Of a stretch of 64,000 nucleotides of DNA, positions 1 to 11,842 are shown piece by piece. Made by a program: the position numbers and the translations under genes. Below the pieces are notes generated by a model that had not been told where the DNA came from, ran no database searches, and worked only from the letters and a program-made list of their open reading frames with translations. Origin of the DNA: Euborellia annulipes (lineage: Eukaryota; Arthropoda; Insecta; Dermaptera; Anisolabididae); NCBI GenBank assembly GCA_023213315.1, contig JAKCPI010012726.1:1-64000 (forward strand). The letters are read 5' to 3'. Positions within the stretch are counted from its first letter, which is position 1, and each line of letters opens with the position of its first letter.

Positions 1-1292
1 AAAAAATCTGTCACCAACCAAATTAACAGTTAATTTTCATTTATAATAATGAGTTTTTTTTTTTTTTTTTATTTATTATAGGTCATAAATAATATTTAGC
101 CAATTGTTTAATGTTCCCTTTTTTTTAGAGGCATTAATAATGTTGAAGAAAAAAATTATTTAAAATCAATAATTCCATAAATTAAAACTCATTTTGTAAT
201 TTATTGGAATATAGAGAGGGTTATTAATAAATTAGAAATTGAAATAAATATACTTTAGTATGAAGGTCAAGCTGGCTACAGAGCTCATCTGTAGCACCTG
301 ATCTAAGAAAATTTTCAAGTGTAAATTAAACAGCCTAAGTAACAAGTAGGCCTATTTAGAAAATAAAATTTAAGAGAAGAGCCTAGCCGCAAATAGAAGA
401 GTGATTGAGGTTAAGGAAGGCCAAGCACAACAGAAACACGGATAGGTGACCCTGAGAATGAGAAATGAGAGTAAACGACAGCTGTAAAACATTAATAAGT
501 CATTTTGCAGATATGGTGGTAGATGATATGATAAAATTTGTATTTATTTAGTTTAAATCATCTTAGAAGCTGAATTGATTATAAATAAATAAGGGAGGGG
601 AAGTGGAAAAAGTAATTTCAAATGCAAGGAATTAATAAAAAAAAATATTAAGTAGAGTATTTATATATAAAATTTTGGGAAAATAATATTATCACGTGTG
701 AGTTATATTAATGTAAACTTTTCTTCCTCACGGAATGTAATTAAATTATGACGATGGCGGATATATTACAACACGAATTACAGTATCAGATTTTAATTTC
801 AAGAATTTTAATGGTTTTATAAACATTTATGATTGTATAATTCACTTCGTCTTTGATATTCCCATTTACTGTACACTTGATGGTTATTACACTACAATCA
901 CAAAATAATTTAATTATCTACTTCTCCGTTTCTAATTTCCTCTTATTCGTGAATCAAAATGCGCCAATTCGGAGTGAATTCCCTAATAAAACAACTCTGC
1001 TCTCTCTCATAACCTCTCGTCTTAATTTTATTTTTAATTAAAATTCAAGTTATTATCATATTGCCCGAGGAGGTATTTTTTTTATAATAAATAAACTAGA
1101 TAGCAGACAACTACTAGCGAGAAAAGCAACCCTTGCTGAACCATTTTAATGTTTAATCATTTAATATTCTGCAATTTGAACGAATGAATAATTTAAAATA
1201 TTTAATAATTTTAATTAAAGAACTTTAGGGCAAGTCAAATTGACTGATTCTTGTAAGAAAAGAATTTTTCAATCAATGAGTTATCGTTTATA
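1..1292. other. AT-rich non-coding stretch, no gene seen
   Basis: No splice-bounded or conserved open frame could be recognised on either strand. The only longish frame (853-1041, +) has a low-complexity, compositionally random translation and no family motif. Long A and T runs dominate. Slightly more complex sequence lies near 330-520 but without coding signature. Confidence 0.6.
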
Positions 1293-1300
1293 CTATAAGT

Positions 1301-1718
1301 CAGGGATTCTCAACCTTTTCCTTGTCGCCTTACACTTTTAATGATTTCAAAATTTGGCGGCAAACAAAAAAAAGATAAGTTTAAAAGTTGTTTAATATAC
1401 TGTGTAAAATAGTTTATGATAATAATTTTTAATGTAAAATTATGTATTACGAAACCAACAAACAGTACGTTTATTATGGGATTAATTACAAGTTAATAAT
1501 AATAATACTTTTATAAATTTGAGCTTGATGTTTTTTCATTTATTCATAATTTCATTTATATTTGGTGGTAAATAACAGTCTCGAACTTTTTTTCGTACTA
1601 AAAATCCGAATTCGCACAAATAAGATGTAGAATATTGTAATATAATATTGATACTATATACATTTCTAAAATTTGGCGGCACACAAAAGTGCCGCGGTAC
1701 AGTGGTTGAGAATCCCTG
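1301..1718. mobile_element. hAT-type MITE with 8-bp TSD
   Basis: A 418-bp non-autonomous element. Both ends carry the same 15-bp terminal inverted repeat CAGGGATTCTCAACC, and imperfect inverted homology continues inside (a TTTGGCGGCA word occurs near both ends). The element is flanked by a perfect 8-bp duplication CTATAAGT at 1293-1300 and 1719-1726. An 8-bp TSD with a CAGGG-type terminus is characteristic of the hAT superfamily. There is no internal transposase frame, so it would depend on an autonomous relative. Confidence 0.9.
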
Positions 1719-1726
1719 CTATAAGT

Positions 1727-4700
1727 AAATTAACTCGGTGAATAATTCGAGGTCTACATATTACAACTCAATTAAGCACAGCCAAAATTTCCAACCGATA
1801 TAAGTAGAATTCCAGATTCAAGCCCATTTAATTGAAAAAATAGAAGAGATAATACAAAATTTATTAGTTATCAATATAATTGGAACAACCTTCAACGTTA
1901 TTTTTTTTGTTGTTATTTCTTTGGCTCAGGAAATCAGAAGGGGAAGTTTTCACCATTAAGGACCTCCTTCGAGCCACTTGTCTTTTATATATCGTAATGC
2001 CATTACGTAAGACTAATGGAAATTAAAACAGAAATGCCGTTTAAATTATTTCGAGGACCTCGTTCAAATCAGTGCTCCCTGGAGGGTCTCTGGATTAAAT
2101 TGGGCAAAGGTTAATTGGTCTAACCATTTTATAAACTAGTGTTAGTATAAAAGGTTTATGCTTTGTTTAAAAAGTCATGAAATTTCAATATTAATTAAAC
2201 CTGACATTCGGATTTTTTCTTTAATATAATCAAACCATTTTTCCCTTGATTAATAATCAAAACTTTTCTCTCTTTTTTTTAATAATCAAAATGTATAAAG
2301 TATTTGATGAACGTAATAATGAACTTTATCAAACAAAAACCGTTAAATACACATATTTAAATTATAAACTGAATGTATAATGAAATAATAATAAGGAAAA
2401 TAAAATCTGAAACAAACGAAATAGCTGATTTAGAAATATTTGTTTTTCGCGCGGCTTCTAAAGTTGGACCCTTAATTTGTTGGGTCAAATTTGAAGATGT
2501 AAAGAATATATTGTAAAAATGGTCACGAAATATTATATATGTGCACAGGTAGTGTCAGTTTTTCAGCATTTAAAAACCTCGAACTCTATTTTCAAACCTT
2601 AAGCTTATTTAGTTAAAAAAATGACAATACCATATTAATAATGTCATTTCAAAACGTCTCATATCCATTACTTAATATTTGAAAAGAAATCCATGAAGAT
2701 AACGGATATGGCGGTTATAAAACCTGAATCAATTTTATGCACGGATTATAAACACCAAAGAATAAAAAAAAAAAAAAAACAAGACCAAATATTAAAAATT
2801 TTATGTTAAGGGTATACTAATGAAAACATCATAATAATAATAATGTTGTTACATGCTTTAAGAAGATGAAATCACGGTAATCAGTATTCAAATATAAAAA
2901 AAAAAAAAAAAATCAACTCCACTTAGAAAGTTTTAAACAACCTTTTAAGCAACTTGTCTTTTTTTTAATAATTATATCTTGTCGGACAACATATTAAATT
3001 TTTGTGATTTGAGTAAGAAGAAGAAGAGAAAGAAGACACGAGCATATTTGCTGCTGCAACCTGTTTAATATTCACGCCTTCTGTTTAGGAGGGCCGAAGG
3101 GTGCGAGTATCGAGCTGAAGGGCTAATAGCCGCCATTACCTTGCTGCGCGGCTCTTTTAAATTGAGTTAGAGAGCAGGCAAAATAGGAATTTAAAGGGGT
3201 GGGGGGAAAAACTTTTAATTAAATTCCTCGCCAAGGGGTTGGGGGACCTCTAGGACGTCAGCCCTAGCTAGTAGGATACCTACCAACGCAGCTTCCCTCA
3301 CCTATATATCTATATATTCTAACAAATGGATACAACTCATTAAAGTATAAAACATTTCATTTGAGATATTAAAATAAAATTATATCTCAAAACTTGAATT
3401 AAATAATATATTTCAACCATCTCTAATTTATTCAAATAATAGAGAAAAAAGTTTTTTGTTTTATAAATCAAAAGATGAGTTGAAACAAAGACAAATATAC
3501 GGTATATATATATATATATATATCATGGATTGCATAAAAAAGTTGGAAAGATAATTAAAATTATACGGCATGTTTGAAGGGGAAATTCTTAAAACAAGTT
3601 AATGTGAAAAAGATTTAACCAAATATCTTTCTTTCTATAAAACAAAAGCCAATCCCTATTTCAAAAACTATGTTAAGTCATGGCTTTAAACCTGGCCTAG
3701 GCCTTTCAAAACGAAAAATTGAAATATTTAAAAAATATTTTTTAAAAATACAGTATTCAAAAAATTCTAATTTTAAACTTTCTTTAAGGGAAGAAGAGGC
3801 AGGAGATTATCATATTAATACATAATGACACCGGAACCTGGTGAGCCTCTCGGCGGCTCTTATTTTTATTTTTTGGAATGGGTGCATAAGGTCCGAAGAC
3901 CTATAATGACCAATAGTCACATGCAGCCAGGAAGAAAATAAAAACAAAAGGAGAAGCATAAAAGGGGAACTCAACTGCGGGAACTGAGAAGATGCCTGTT
4001 GAGATTAGACTTGAAAGTCTGAAGATTGTAGGTTTTGGGGAAGATAGACGCAGGGAGCTTATGGAAATGTCACCATATGTCACAAAAGAGGTTTTTTTTT
4101 TTTTTTAATTTCTCAAATACATTTGGAAGATAAAAAGTTTGCCGCTCATCAAGCCTATGCCATCTTGGATTGAAAATTAATATATGCAGCCAAGGAAAAA
4201 CTAGAAATAACATTTGCATCTGTATTTATTGTTATAAAATGATTTCAATAAATTGTTATTATGTGTGACTTCATATTAATAAAATTTCGAAACTAGCGCA
4301 ATGTTTATTGATTAATATTTAATCAAATTATAATAATTCTTAGAAAATAAAATAAATAACAAAAAATTACAATCATTTTTCCATAGTGGAACAAAAAAGT
4401 TTTTTTTAATTCTAAAGTTTTTTTTTTAGCAAATTATAAAAGTAAAATATTGTGTAAATAGCCGTAACAGGTGAGAGAGCTCTAAAATAAGGCAGAAAAA
4501 TATCAAGAATTTTTTTATAAGCAGGCATAAAAAAGTGCTTTATTAAAGTATTAATTTCTCTGTGTATAGGCTTATATTTGAGCATCTGATAAAAATCATA
4601 AAATTATTTATCTTTTAATAAAAGTACGTATTTTTGTTAAAAAAAAAAATATATTTATCAAAAAAAAAGGAAATTTAATGATTAATTTGTTCATTTATAA

Positions 4701-4902
4701 TTTTTAAGGATTTTTTTTTGTTAGCTGTTAAATAAAGTTAATGAAAAAAAAAAAAGTTTGATCAAAATTATTGGTCGCACCAGATTTTTTGTGTCGACAT
4801 ATATTTAGTTTCCGCTGATATATTAGAGCAAAATGAGAATATTCATTCGATTTCTGTTTTTGCATCAATAATATAAATCTATTGTATTAAGAAATTTGAA
4901 TA
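1727..4902. other. Intergenic, AT-rich; two more complex islands
   Basis: No gene recognised. Higher-complexity, higher-GC islands lie at about 3030-3320 and 3790-4080 and could be regulatory or old repeat DNA; neither gives a convincing exon. A TA dinucleotide microsatellite lies at 3503-3523. The small minus-strand frame at 3901-4083 has no family resemblance. Confidence 0.5.
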
Positions 4903-4982
4903 CCCAGGTAGAAATTTATCTTAGTCGGACAAGTTATTAGCTTAGAATTAGCTTTATTTAAGCTTAGAGTCTAAGATAGTTT

Positions 4983-5270
4983 TTTAAGCTTATTTCTAGC
5001 TTATTATTAGCTTATTATTAGCTTATTATTAGCTTATTATTAGCTTATTATTAGCTTATTATTAGCTTGTTATTAGCTTATTATTAGCTTATTATTAGCT
5101 TGTTATTAGCTAGTTTCCTTAGGTTGCTGCTATCTTATTTCTAGCTTATTATTAGCTTGTTTTTAGCTTATTATTAGCTTGTTTTTAGCTTATTATTAGC
5201 TTGTTTTTAGCTTATTATTAGCTTGTTTTTAGCTTATTTTTAGCTTGTTTTTAGCTAGTTTTCTAAGCTA
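4983..5270 (+). repeat. Tandem AGCT array, about 11-bp period
   Basis: Direct repetition of AGCTTATTATT and variants (AGCTTGTTATT, AGCTTGTTTTT), so that AGCT recurs about every 11 bp for nearly 300 bp. The matching array in copy 2 is at about 8045-8290 (reverse orientation) and in copy 3 at about 11930-12190. The period is close to one DNA helical turn. Confidence 0.85.
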
Positions 5271-6199
5271 ATTTCAAGGTTCGTTTTTATCTTGGATATC
5301 TAGCTTAAAGACTTGCATTCCATTGATACTATAAGGTTGTATTGTATTCGAATAAGTAATTACTTTTATCTTAAGGTACTGACCAGGGCCGCAGGCAAAC
5401 CCCCTCCCCCCCCCCCTCCATAGCACCTGCTCTTCTATCAAATGTATATAAAAAAAATTTTAATTTGAGAAAAATCATTTTGAATAATTATTCTTAATAA
5501 ATATAAATTTGGCAGAGTATCAGTATATTAAATAAAATTTAAATAATGAATTTTTTAATTACTTAGAATGAGTGTAAATAGTAATCTAATATTATTCTTG
5601 AATTTTAACTCTTTTATTTATAATTTAAAAAAAAAAGACCTCCTGCCTACCTGGAAAAACCCAAAAAGGAAGCATTTGTAAACAAAAGAATTTACAGTTA
5701 GAGTGGACACAGGCAGCTTTGGTCAGGTTAGTCTACTCTAAACTTTAGGCCTGATAGGATCGTGAATTTTTTTTTTAGAATTTAAATTTGTGTTTTAAAA
5801 ATTCGAGGGGTGCAAACTAATTTTTTAAATATCTCTTTTGCCCCCCCCCCCTGAAAGACGCTATTCATCATTTATGTAAGTATATTTATTACATATAAAA
5901 TAAATAAGAAATAAGGTTAAATGATTAAATATTTTTTTTTAGATTTTTAGGTCCAGTGCTAAGTGCTTGGTTTCATAAAGAATATAACATGGTGATTTAT
6001 TAACTGCATGTTTTAAAAATAAATATATATTGATAAATTATGTGATTTCTCATTTTTTGTAAAAAGTGGACTTACACCACTTTCAAAATAAATGGTCCAT
6101 ATATATGTATTTTATATCTTTTGTTTGTGTTGGAAAAATATTTTAAATAAAAATTTTATTTTTTGCAAATACTTTTTTTTTAACTCAAAATACCATACC

Positions 6200-6600
6200 T
6201 TGCCCTTAGCTAGTTTTGTTAGCTAATTCCAAGCTTATTTTAAGCTAACAAAACAACCTTATTTTTAGCTAGTTTTGTTAGCTAATTTTAAGCTTATTTT
6301 AAGCTAATTCCAAGCTTATTTTAAGCTAACAAAACAACCTTGCCCTTAGCTAGTTTTGTTAGCTAATTTTAAGCTTATTTTAAGCTAATTTCAAGCTTAT
6401 TTTAAGCTAACAAAACAACCTTACCCTTAGCTAGTTTTGTTAGCTAATTTTAAGCTTATTTTAAGCTAATTTCAAGCTTATTTTAAGCTAACAAAACAAC
6501 CTTGCCCTTAGCTAGTTTTGTTAGCTAATTTTAAGCTTATTTTAAGCTAATTTCAAGCTTATTTTAAGCTAACAAAACAGCCTTCATTAGCTAGTTAGTT
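6200..6600 (+). repeat. Minisatellite inside element A (about 81-bp unit)
   Basis: Four to five consecutive units of about 81 bp, each starting near TTAGCTAGTTTTGTTAGC and ending AAGCTAACAAAACAACCTTG. Each unit is itself internally palindromic around AAGCTT. Copy number differs between element copies: about two units in copy 2 (6965-7125, reverse) and about four in copy 3 (13520-13825), so the array is unstable. Confidence 0.85.
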
Positions 6601-6789
6601 AGCTAATTTTAAGCTAATTTGAAGCTAATTTAGAGTTCTAAATACTTGAAAAATTAGCTTATTATTAGCTAGTTTTAAGCTTGAATTTTGAAAATAATAA
6701 AATATTTTGTTTACATTGGAAGTATATAGGGGTATTTTTCTTGTCAATTGGATTACAACTTAATTAAAGTAAGAGTGTCTTTAAAAATA

Positions 6790-8376
6790 CCCAGGTAGAA
6801 ATTCAACCTTAAAACTAGCTAATATTAAGCTAATTTTCTAAGTTTAAGCTTAAAATTAGCTAACAAAATTAGCTTAGTTTAAGCTTATTTTGTAACGCTT
6901 TTCTAAGCTAGCAGCAAGCTTACCGAATTAGCTTAAAATTAGCTAAAAAAACTAGCTAAAAATAAGGTTGTTTTGTTAGCTTAAAATAAGCTTGAAATTA
7001 GCTTAAAATAAGCTTAAAATTAGCTAACAAAACTAGCTAAGGGCAAGGTTGTTTTGTTAGCTTAAAATAAGCTTGAAATTAGCTTAAAATAAGCTTGGAA
7101 TTAGCTAACAAAACTAGCTAAGGGCAAGGTATGGTATTTTGAGTTAAAAAAAAGTATTTGCAAAAAATAAAATTTTTATTTAAAATATTTTTCCAACACA
7201 AACAAAAGATATAAAATACATATATATGGACCATTTATTTTGAAAGTGGTGTAAGTCCACTTTTTACAAAAAATGAGAAATCACATAATTTATCAATATA
7301 TATTTATTTTTAAAACATGCAGTTAATAAATCACCATGTTATATTCTTTATGAAACCAAGCACTTAGCACTGGACCTAAAAATCTAAAAAAAAATATTTA
7401 ATCATTTAAGCTTATTTCTTATTTATTTTATATGTAATAAATATACTTACATAAATGATGAATAGCGTCTTTCAGGGGGGGGGGGCAAAAGAGATATTTA
7501 AAAAATTAGTTTGCACCCCTCGAATTTTTAAAACACAAATTTAAATTCTAAAAAAAAATTCACGATCCTATCAGGCCTAAAGTTTAGAGTAGACTAACCT
7601 GACCAAAGCTGCCTGTGTCCACTCTAACTGTAAATTCTTTTGTTTACAAATGCTTCCTTTTTGGGTTTTTCCAGGTAGGCAGGGGGTCTTTTTTTTAAAT
7701 TATAAATAAAAGAGTTAAAATTCAAGAATAATATTAGATTACTATTTACACTCATTCTAAGTAATTAAAAAATTTATTATTTAAATTTTATTTCATATAC
7801 TGATACTCTGCCAAATTTATATTTATTAAGAATAATTATTCAAAATGATTTTTCTCAAATTAAAAATTTTTTTATATACATTTGATAGAAGAGCAGGTGC
7901 TATGGAGGGGGGGGAGGGGGTTTGCCTGCGGCCCTGGTCAGTACCTTAAGATAAAAGTAATTACTTATTCGAATACAATACAACCTTATAGTATCAATGG
8001 AATGTAAGGTTGCTTTAAGCTAGATATCCAAGATAAAAACGAACCTTGAAATTAGCTTAGAAAACTAGCTAAAAACAAGCTAATAATAAGCTAAAAACAA
8101 GCTAATAATAAGCTAAAAACAAGCTAATAATAAGCTAAAAACAAGCTAATAATAAGCTAGAAATAAGATAGCAGCAACCTAAGGAAACTAGCTAATAACA
8201 AGCTAATAACAAGCTAATAATAAGCTAATAACAAGCTAATAATAAGCTAATAATAAGCTAATAATAAGCTAATAATAAGCTAGAAATAAGCTTAAAAAAC
8301 TATCTTAGACTCTAAGCTTAAATAAAGCTAATTCTAAGCTAATAACTTGTCCGACTAAGATAAATTTCTACCTGGG
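6790..8376 (-). mobile_element. Element A, copy 2 (inverted)
   Basis: A 1587-bp copy in reverse orientation with both TIRs intact: CCCAGGTAGAAATT at the left and its complement ending CTACCTGGG at the right. It is nearly identical to copy 1 over the body, including the C-run (here a G-run near 7909) and the GGCCGCAGG word. A TA precedes the left end; the right flank is TC, so the duplication is not conserved here. It has an uninterrupted version of the site where copy 3 carries a hAT insertion. Confidence 0.85.
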
Positions 8377-8582
8377 TCAGGCCTCAGGGATAGCGCCATG
8401 GTAACAAAATATAAATATTTATCCATGTTTACGATTTTTTTACTTTCTCTTATTTTTATTTATTTACATTTTGAATTCTAAAATATCGGCGTAAATTTTT
8501 TTGTCTGCGTACCGGGAGAGTCCCGGAAAGGATATGATTCACAAAAAATCTTAAGTTCATGAATAATTAACCGCTAAAATAA

Positions 8583-8712
8583 TCTCTACATATAAAAATG
8601 AAAAGGGAAAATGTATGTACCGGTATGTATATAAGTAGGCGAGCAAGGGGGTCCAGGGGCGCAGCTCCCGCTGAGACGGAAAGCCCCGCCGAAGGCGGGG
8701 CTTTGCGTCTAG
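8583..8712 (+). mobile_element. Short non-autonomous Helitron
   Basis: A 130-bp element with the textbook Helitron ends. The 5' end is TCTCTACATATAAAAATG preceded by A. The 3' end is an 11-bp GC-rich hairpin (AAAGCCCCGCC, loop GAA, complement at 8694-8704), four bases (GCGT), then CTAG followed by T. Insertion between A and T without target duplication is the Helitron hallmark. No Rep/helicase frame is present. Confidence 0.88.
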
Positions 8713-8844
8713 TATTAAATATAAATTTTTTTAGGACATAATTTATAAAAAAATACTATTAATTAAAGCATTTGAAATAATATTCCGTGCTTAACTCAAT
8801 TTTGAATTTTTTGGTCTTTGACACACCATTGCATAACAGGGTCC
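8713..8844 (-). mobile_element. Element C, half copy
   Basis: Matches, in reverse orientation, the first half of the complete element C at 29032-29280, including the TIR that reads outward to CAGGGTCC at 8837-8844. It is cut exactly where the Helitron at 8583-8712 ends; the other half of element C is not seen on the far side of that Helitron. Confidence 0.75.
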
Positions 8845-9560
8845 ATATAGGTTTTAATAGGTTAAAACAACTAACAGACTGGGCTCAAATCCCGTAATGA
8901 CTCAATTTTTACGAAATCTTAAAAACTTGTATAATCTTTTTAGATAACTGAATCTTTACTGTTTTTTTCTTATTAACAAAATTTCCTAATCAAAAAAATA
9001 AAAATAATTTCATGATGTATCATAATCAAGTGATGAACATGAAATTTTTGTTTTTATCATTATTTTAAATGACAATTCAAAATTTGAAAACTTCACCAAG
9101 TAAAAAATATTTAATGATCCTTCAAGATAAAACAATATTTTGAGAAAGAAAAAAAAAAAACATTTTAATGAATATGTCAAAAACAAAAATTACTAAATTT
9201 ACAATAATAAGTGATTGAGAAAATATTGTTAAATAAAAAAATGTTTTTTTAGGAAAAATTTTATAAAAAAAAATAAATCAAAAGAATAAATATAGAATTT
9301 AATGAATAAACAAAGAGAAAGAGAGGAAAAAAAATGTTTGTTTAATGAAATCACAAATATCGACAAAAAAAAAAAGTAAAGGAATTATTTTTTTGATATG
9401 AAAACAATTGACATAAAAGTAAATGATAAATAAATACATAAATATAAAAAGGGTAAAGGCCCAGGTCGTAAATTTCGAATAATAATATCCTGCCATAAGA
9501 CGAATATGTTTGTCCATCCTGTGATTGGAGATTGGGCAGTTTGTGCGAGAGTATATATGC

Positions 9561-9596
<36 letters not shown>

Positions 9597-10218
9597 CCGG
9601 CAAAACAAGCGGATAGACGGACCTACAGACAAACGGATAGGCCAAAAGCAAACAGCCCTTAAGGCCGAGAGGACCCCACACATAGCACCACTCCCCACAC
9701 CGCTGAATAACGCCCTTCCGGCCTACCAACTTTATTTAACTGTCCTATTAGAATGATTGCACCAGCTAAATGAATCCATTCATAATACCTGAAAGCTCCC
9801 CTTCAAACATTTTAGGGTCGCCGACATTCCTATACTCCCATTTAATCTTATTATTCAGAGAACATGCAAATTATAAGACCTTCTTTTGTGAATTTCACAA
9901 TCCCTAAGAATAAATATAAGTATTCATTTCATATTTATATACGATCTATCAAAAGAAAATAAAAGAGTTGCGTTTTCTTTTTTCAGGTGCAGTTCGTTTT
10001 TTTTTTTTTTATTTGACAGAAAACTTGATTGATATTTTACATGAGGTTTATTTTCCCGTTGATGTATGAAGAGAAAAATAGATTAAAGAATGAATGAAGA
10101 GGAGAATTTTTGCACACGCCTAGCAACATCTGAATAGGCAACTATTTCACCTAATTGCCTCAGGAATGGGCGATATCAAGGCTGTCTGTAATCAGGGGGT
10201 GGAGTAGGATTCAGATGG
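8845..10218. other. Non-coding DNA with GT microsatellite
   Basis: AT-rich up to about 9470, then a more complex region to about 9880. The overlapping frames here on both strands are artefacts of the GT repeat and AT-rich sequence. No exon or RNA gene was recognised. Confidence 0.55.
9563..9593. repeat. (GT)n microsatellite
   Basis: Uninterrupted GT dinucleotide run of about 15 units. Translated, it gives meaningless Cys-Val or Thr-His repeats. Confidence 0.95.
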
Positions 10219-11639
10219 CCCGTGAGTAGGGATGTGGTATCGAAAATAAAGTATCGATACTTGTACTTGGTATCGTATCGATAGGAAAGTATCGATACCA
10301 TACGATAGCAAAGTATCGGAAGAAAAGTATCGATATCAGTAAGTATCGAGTACTTTTTTAAGTATGAGTATTACACCGGAAGATCAGTGCGATATATGCC
10401 CACTTCTTCAGAGTAATGATCGCCAGGGCTTCCTGGAGGATCAAACCCCCCCCCCCCCCCCCCCCTTCTGGATTGAATCGCAACGTAAAGTGTACTTAAA
10501 CTATTTTCACGTAAAGTTTTATTGATATAGGCTACTTTTTAAAGAGTATCTAAAAAATAATTGATTTTTGAATTTTAATCAAAATCGTTAGAGCGAATTT
10601 TGAGAAATCGAAAAAAACTGAAAAAATACATTAGAAGAGTACTGTACTAGTACCCTTTGGCTGATGTGATTGAAATTGGCTTAAGTATAAAATTTGAATA
10701 TCGAGAGTTTTTTTCATTTTTGAGTAATTCCCATTAACCCACATTTTTTGATATTTCACTTGAAATTAATTTAATTTATTGTGAAAAAATCTTAAATTTC
10801 AAGAAGATCGATTCCAGTTAAAAAATCAAAACATAATGTTTATGTAAATTTCTCTGAAAGAGATTTTATTGCTTTTAAATGCCTGTTTTATTGCTTTTCT
10901 TGAAATTGCCATTAAAAGGAGGCGATTCCCTTTAGCTTGAATTTGACGTCATTTTCACAATCATTTGAATGAATTTCAACTGAAACAACTGAAAAATAGT
11001 GGATTAAATTAAATAAGTCAATAAGGAACGAACTCTCCATACTCAAATTTTGTACCTAAGCTAAGTATTCATGTTCCAAGCATGGGCAGTAATTTCATTC
11101 CATCGACCGAATAGTACTAGTACTTTACTGATGTACTTTTTCAATTCAATTACATTTTAGATGTTCTTTAAAATGTATATTCTTATTTTGTAGACAAAAT
11201 TGTTTGAAGTCCACTTTTGTACTTCTTAGGAACTACGTCATTTCCAAAATCATTTGAATGAATTTCAACTGAAATATCAAAAAATGTGGATTGAATTAAA
11301 TAATTCAATAAGGAAAGAACTCTTGATACTCAAATTCTATACTTTAGCTAAGTATTCATGTCTCAAGCATGGGCAATTCAATTTCATTCCAATCGACCAA
11401 ATAGTACTAGTAGACCTATTTTACTGATGTATTTTTTCATTTTTTTTTTCTCACAATTGGTTTTAACGATTTTGTTTAAAAATCAATTATATTTTAGATG
11501 CTCTTTAAAATGTTCCTATATTTTTTTTTTGTAGACAAAATTGTTTGAAGCCCACTTTAATTTTGTACTTCATAGGAAAAGTAGAACCATGGTAACAAAA
11601 TATAATGAATGTATTTAAATTTTATCTCTTGAATTCTAA

Positions 11640-11695
11640 CCCAGATAGTACAGTTCGTCTTATGTACGTACATAAGACGTACTGTGCTATCTGGG
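11640..11695. repeat. 56-bp near-perfect palindrome
   Basis: Two 28-bp arms with two mismatches and no loop. The outer nine bases CCCAGATAG differ from the element A terminus CCCAGGTAG at one position. It lies 147 bp upstream of element A copy 3 and could be an extreme deletion derivative of a related TIR family. Confidence 0.8.
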
Positions 11696-11842
11696 AATAT
11701 ATTGCCGGAAACTAAGGATATGTTGACACAAAAAATTTCAATCTATATGGCCTAAGATGCCGAAAAGACTTAAAATAAAATTATATTTTAATGAGTACTT
11801 TTCATTCGATACCGGCAATCAAGTACTCTTATGAGTAAAGTA

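Larger units (their letters stand above)
4903..6690 (+). mobile_element. Element A, copy 1 (CCCAGGTAG TIR, AGCT-rich)
   Basis: First of three copies of a non-coding element. It begins with CCCAGGTAGAAATT immediately after a TA dinucleotide. The left part is a tandem array of AGCTTATTATT-type words, followed by about 1 kb of single-copy body, then an array of roughly 81-bp units. Its right end diverges from copies 2 and 3 and the terminal TIR is eroded: homology stops near 6688 within TTGAATTT. It lies tail to tail with copy 2, forming a large inverted repeat. The transposon class is uncertain; a TA duplication on copy 3 would fit a Tc1/mariner-like or another TA-targeting group. Confidence 0.8.

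Noticed and set aside
4983..5270. Regular direct repeats that could suggest a CRISPR array
   Set aside because: Period is about 11 bp with no unique spacers, it lies within a TIR transposon of a eukaryote, and there are no cas genes.
9351..9756. Overlapping frames of 74-115 residues on both strands near 9.3-9.8 kb
   Set aside because: They run through a GT/CA microsatellite and AT-rich DNA, giving His-Thr or Cys-Val repeats; no domain or splice structure.
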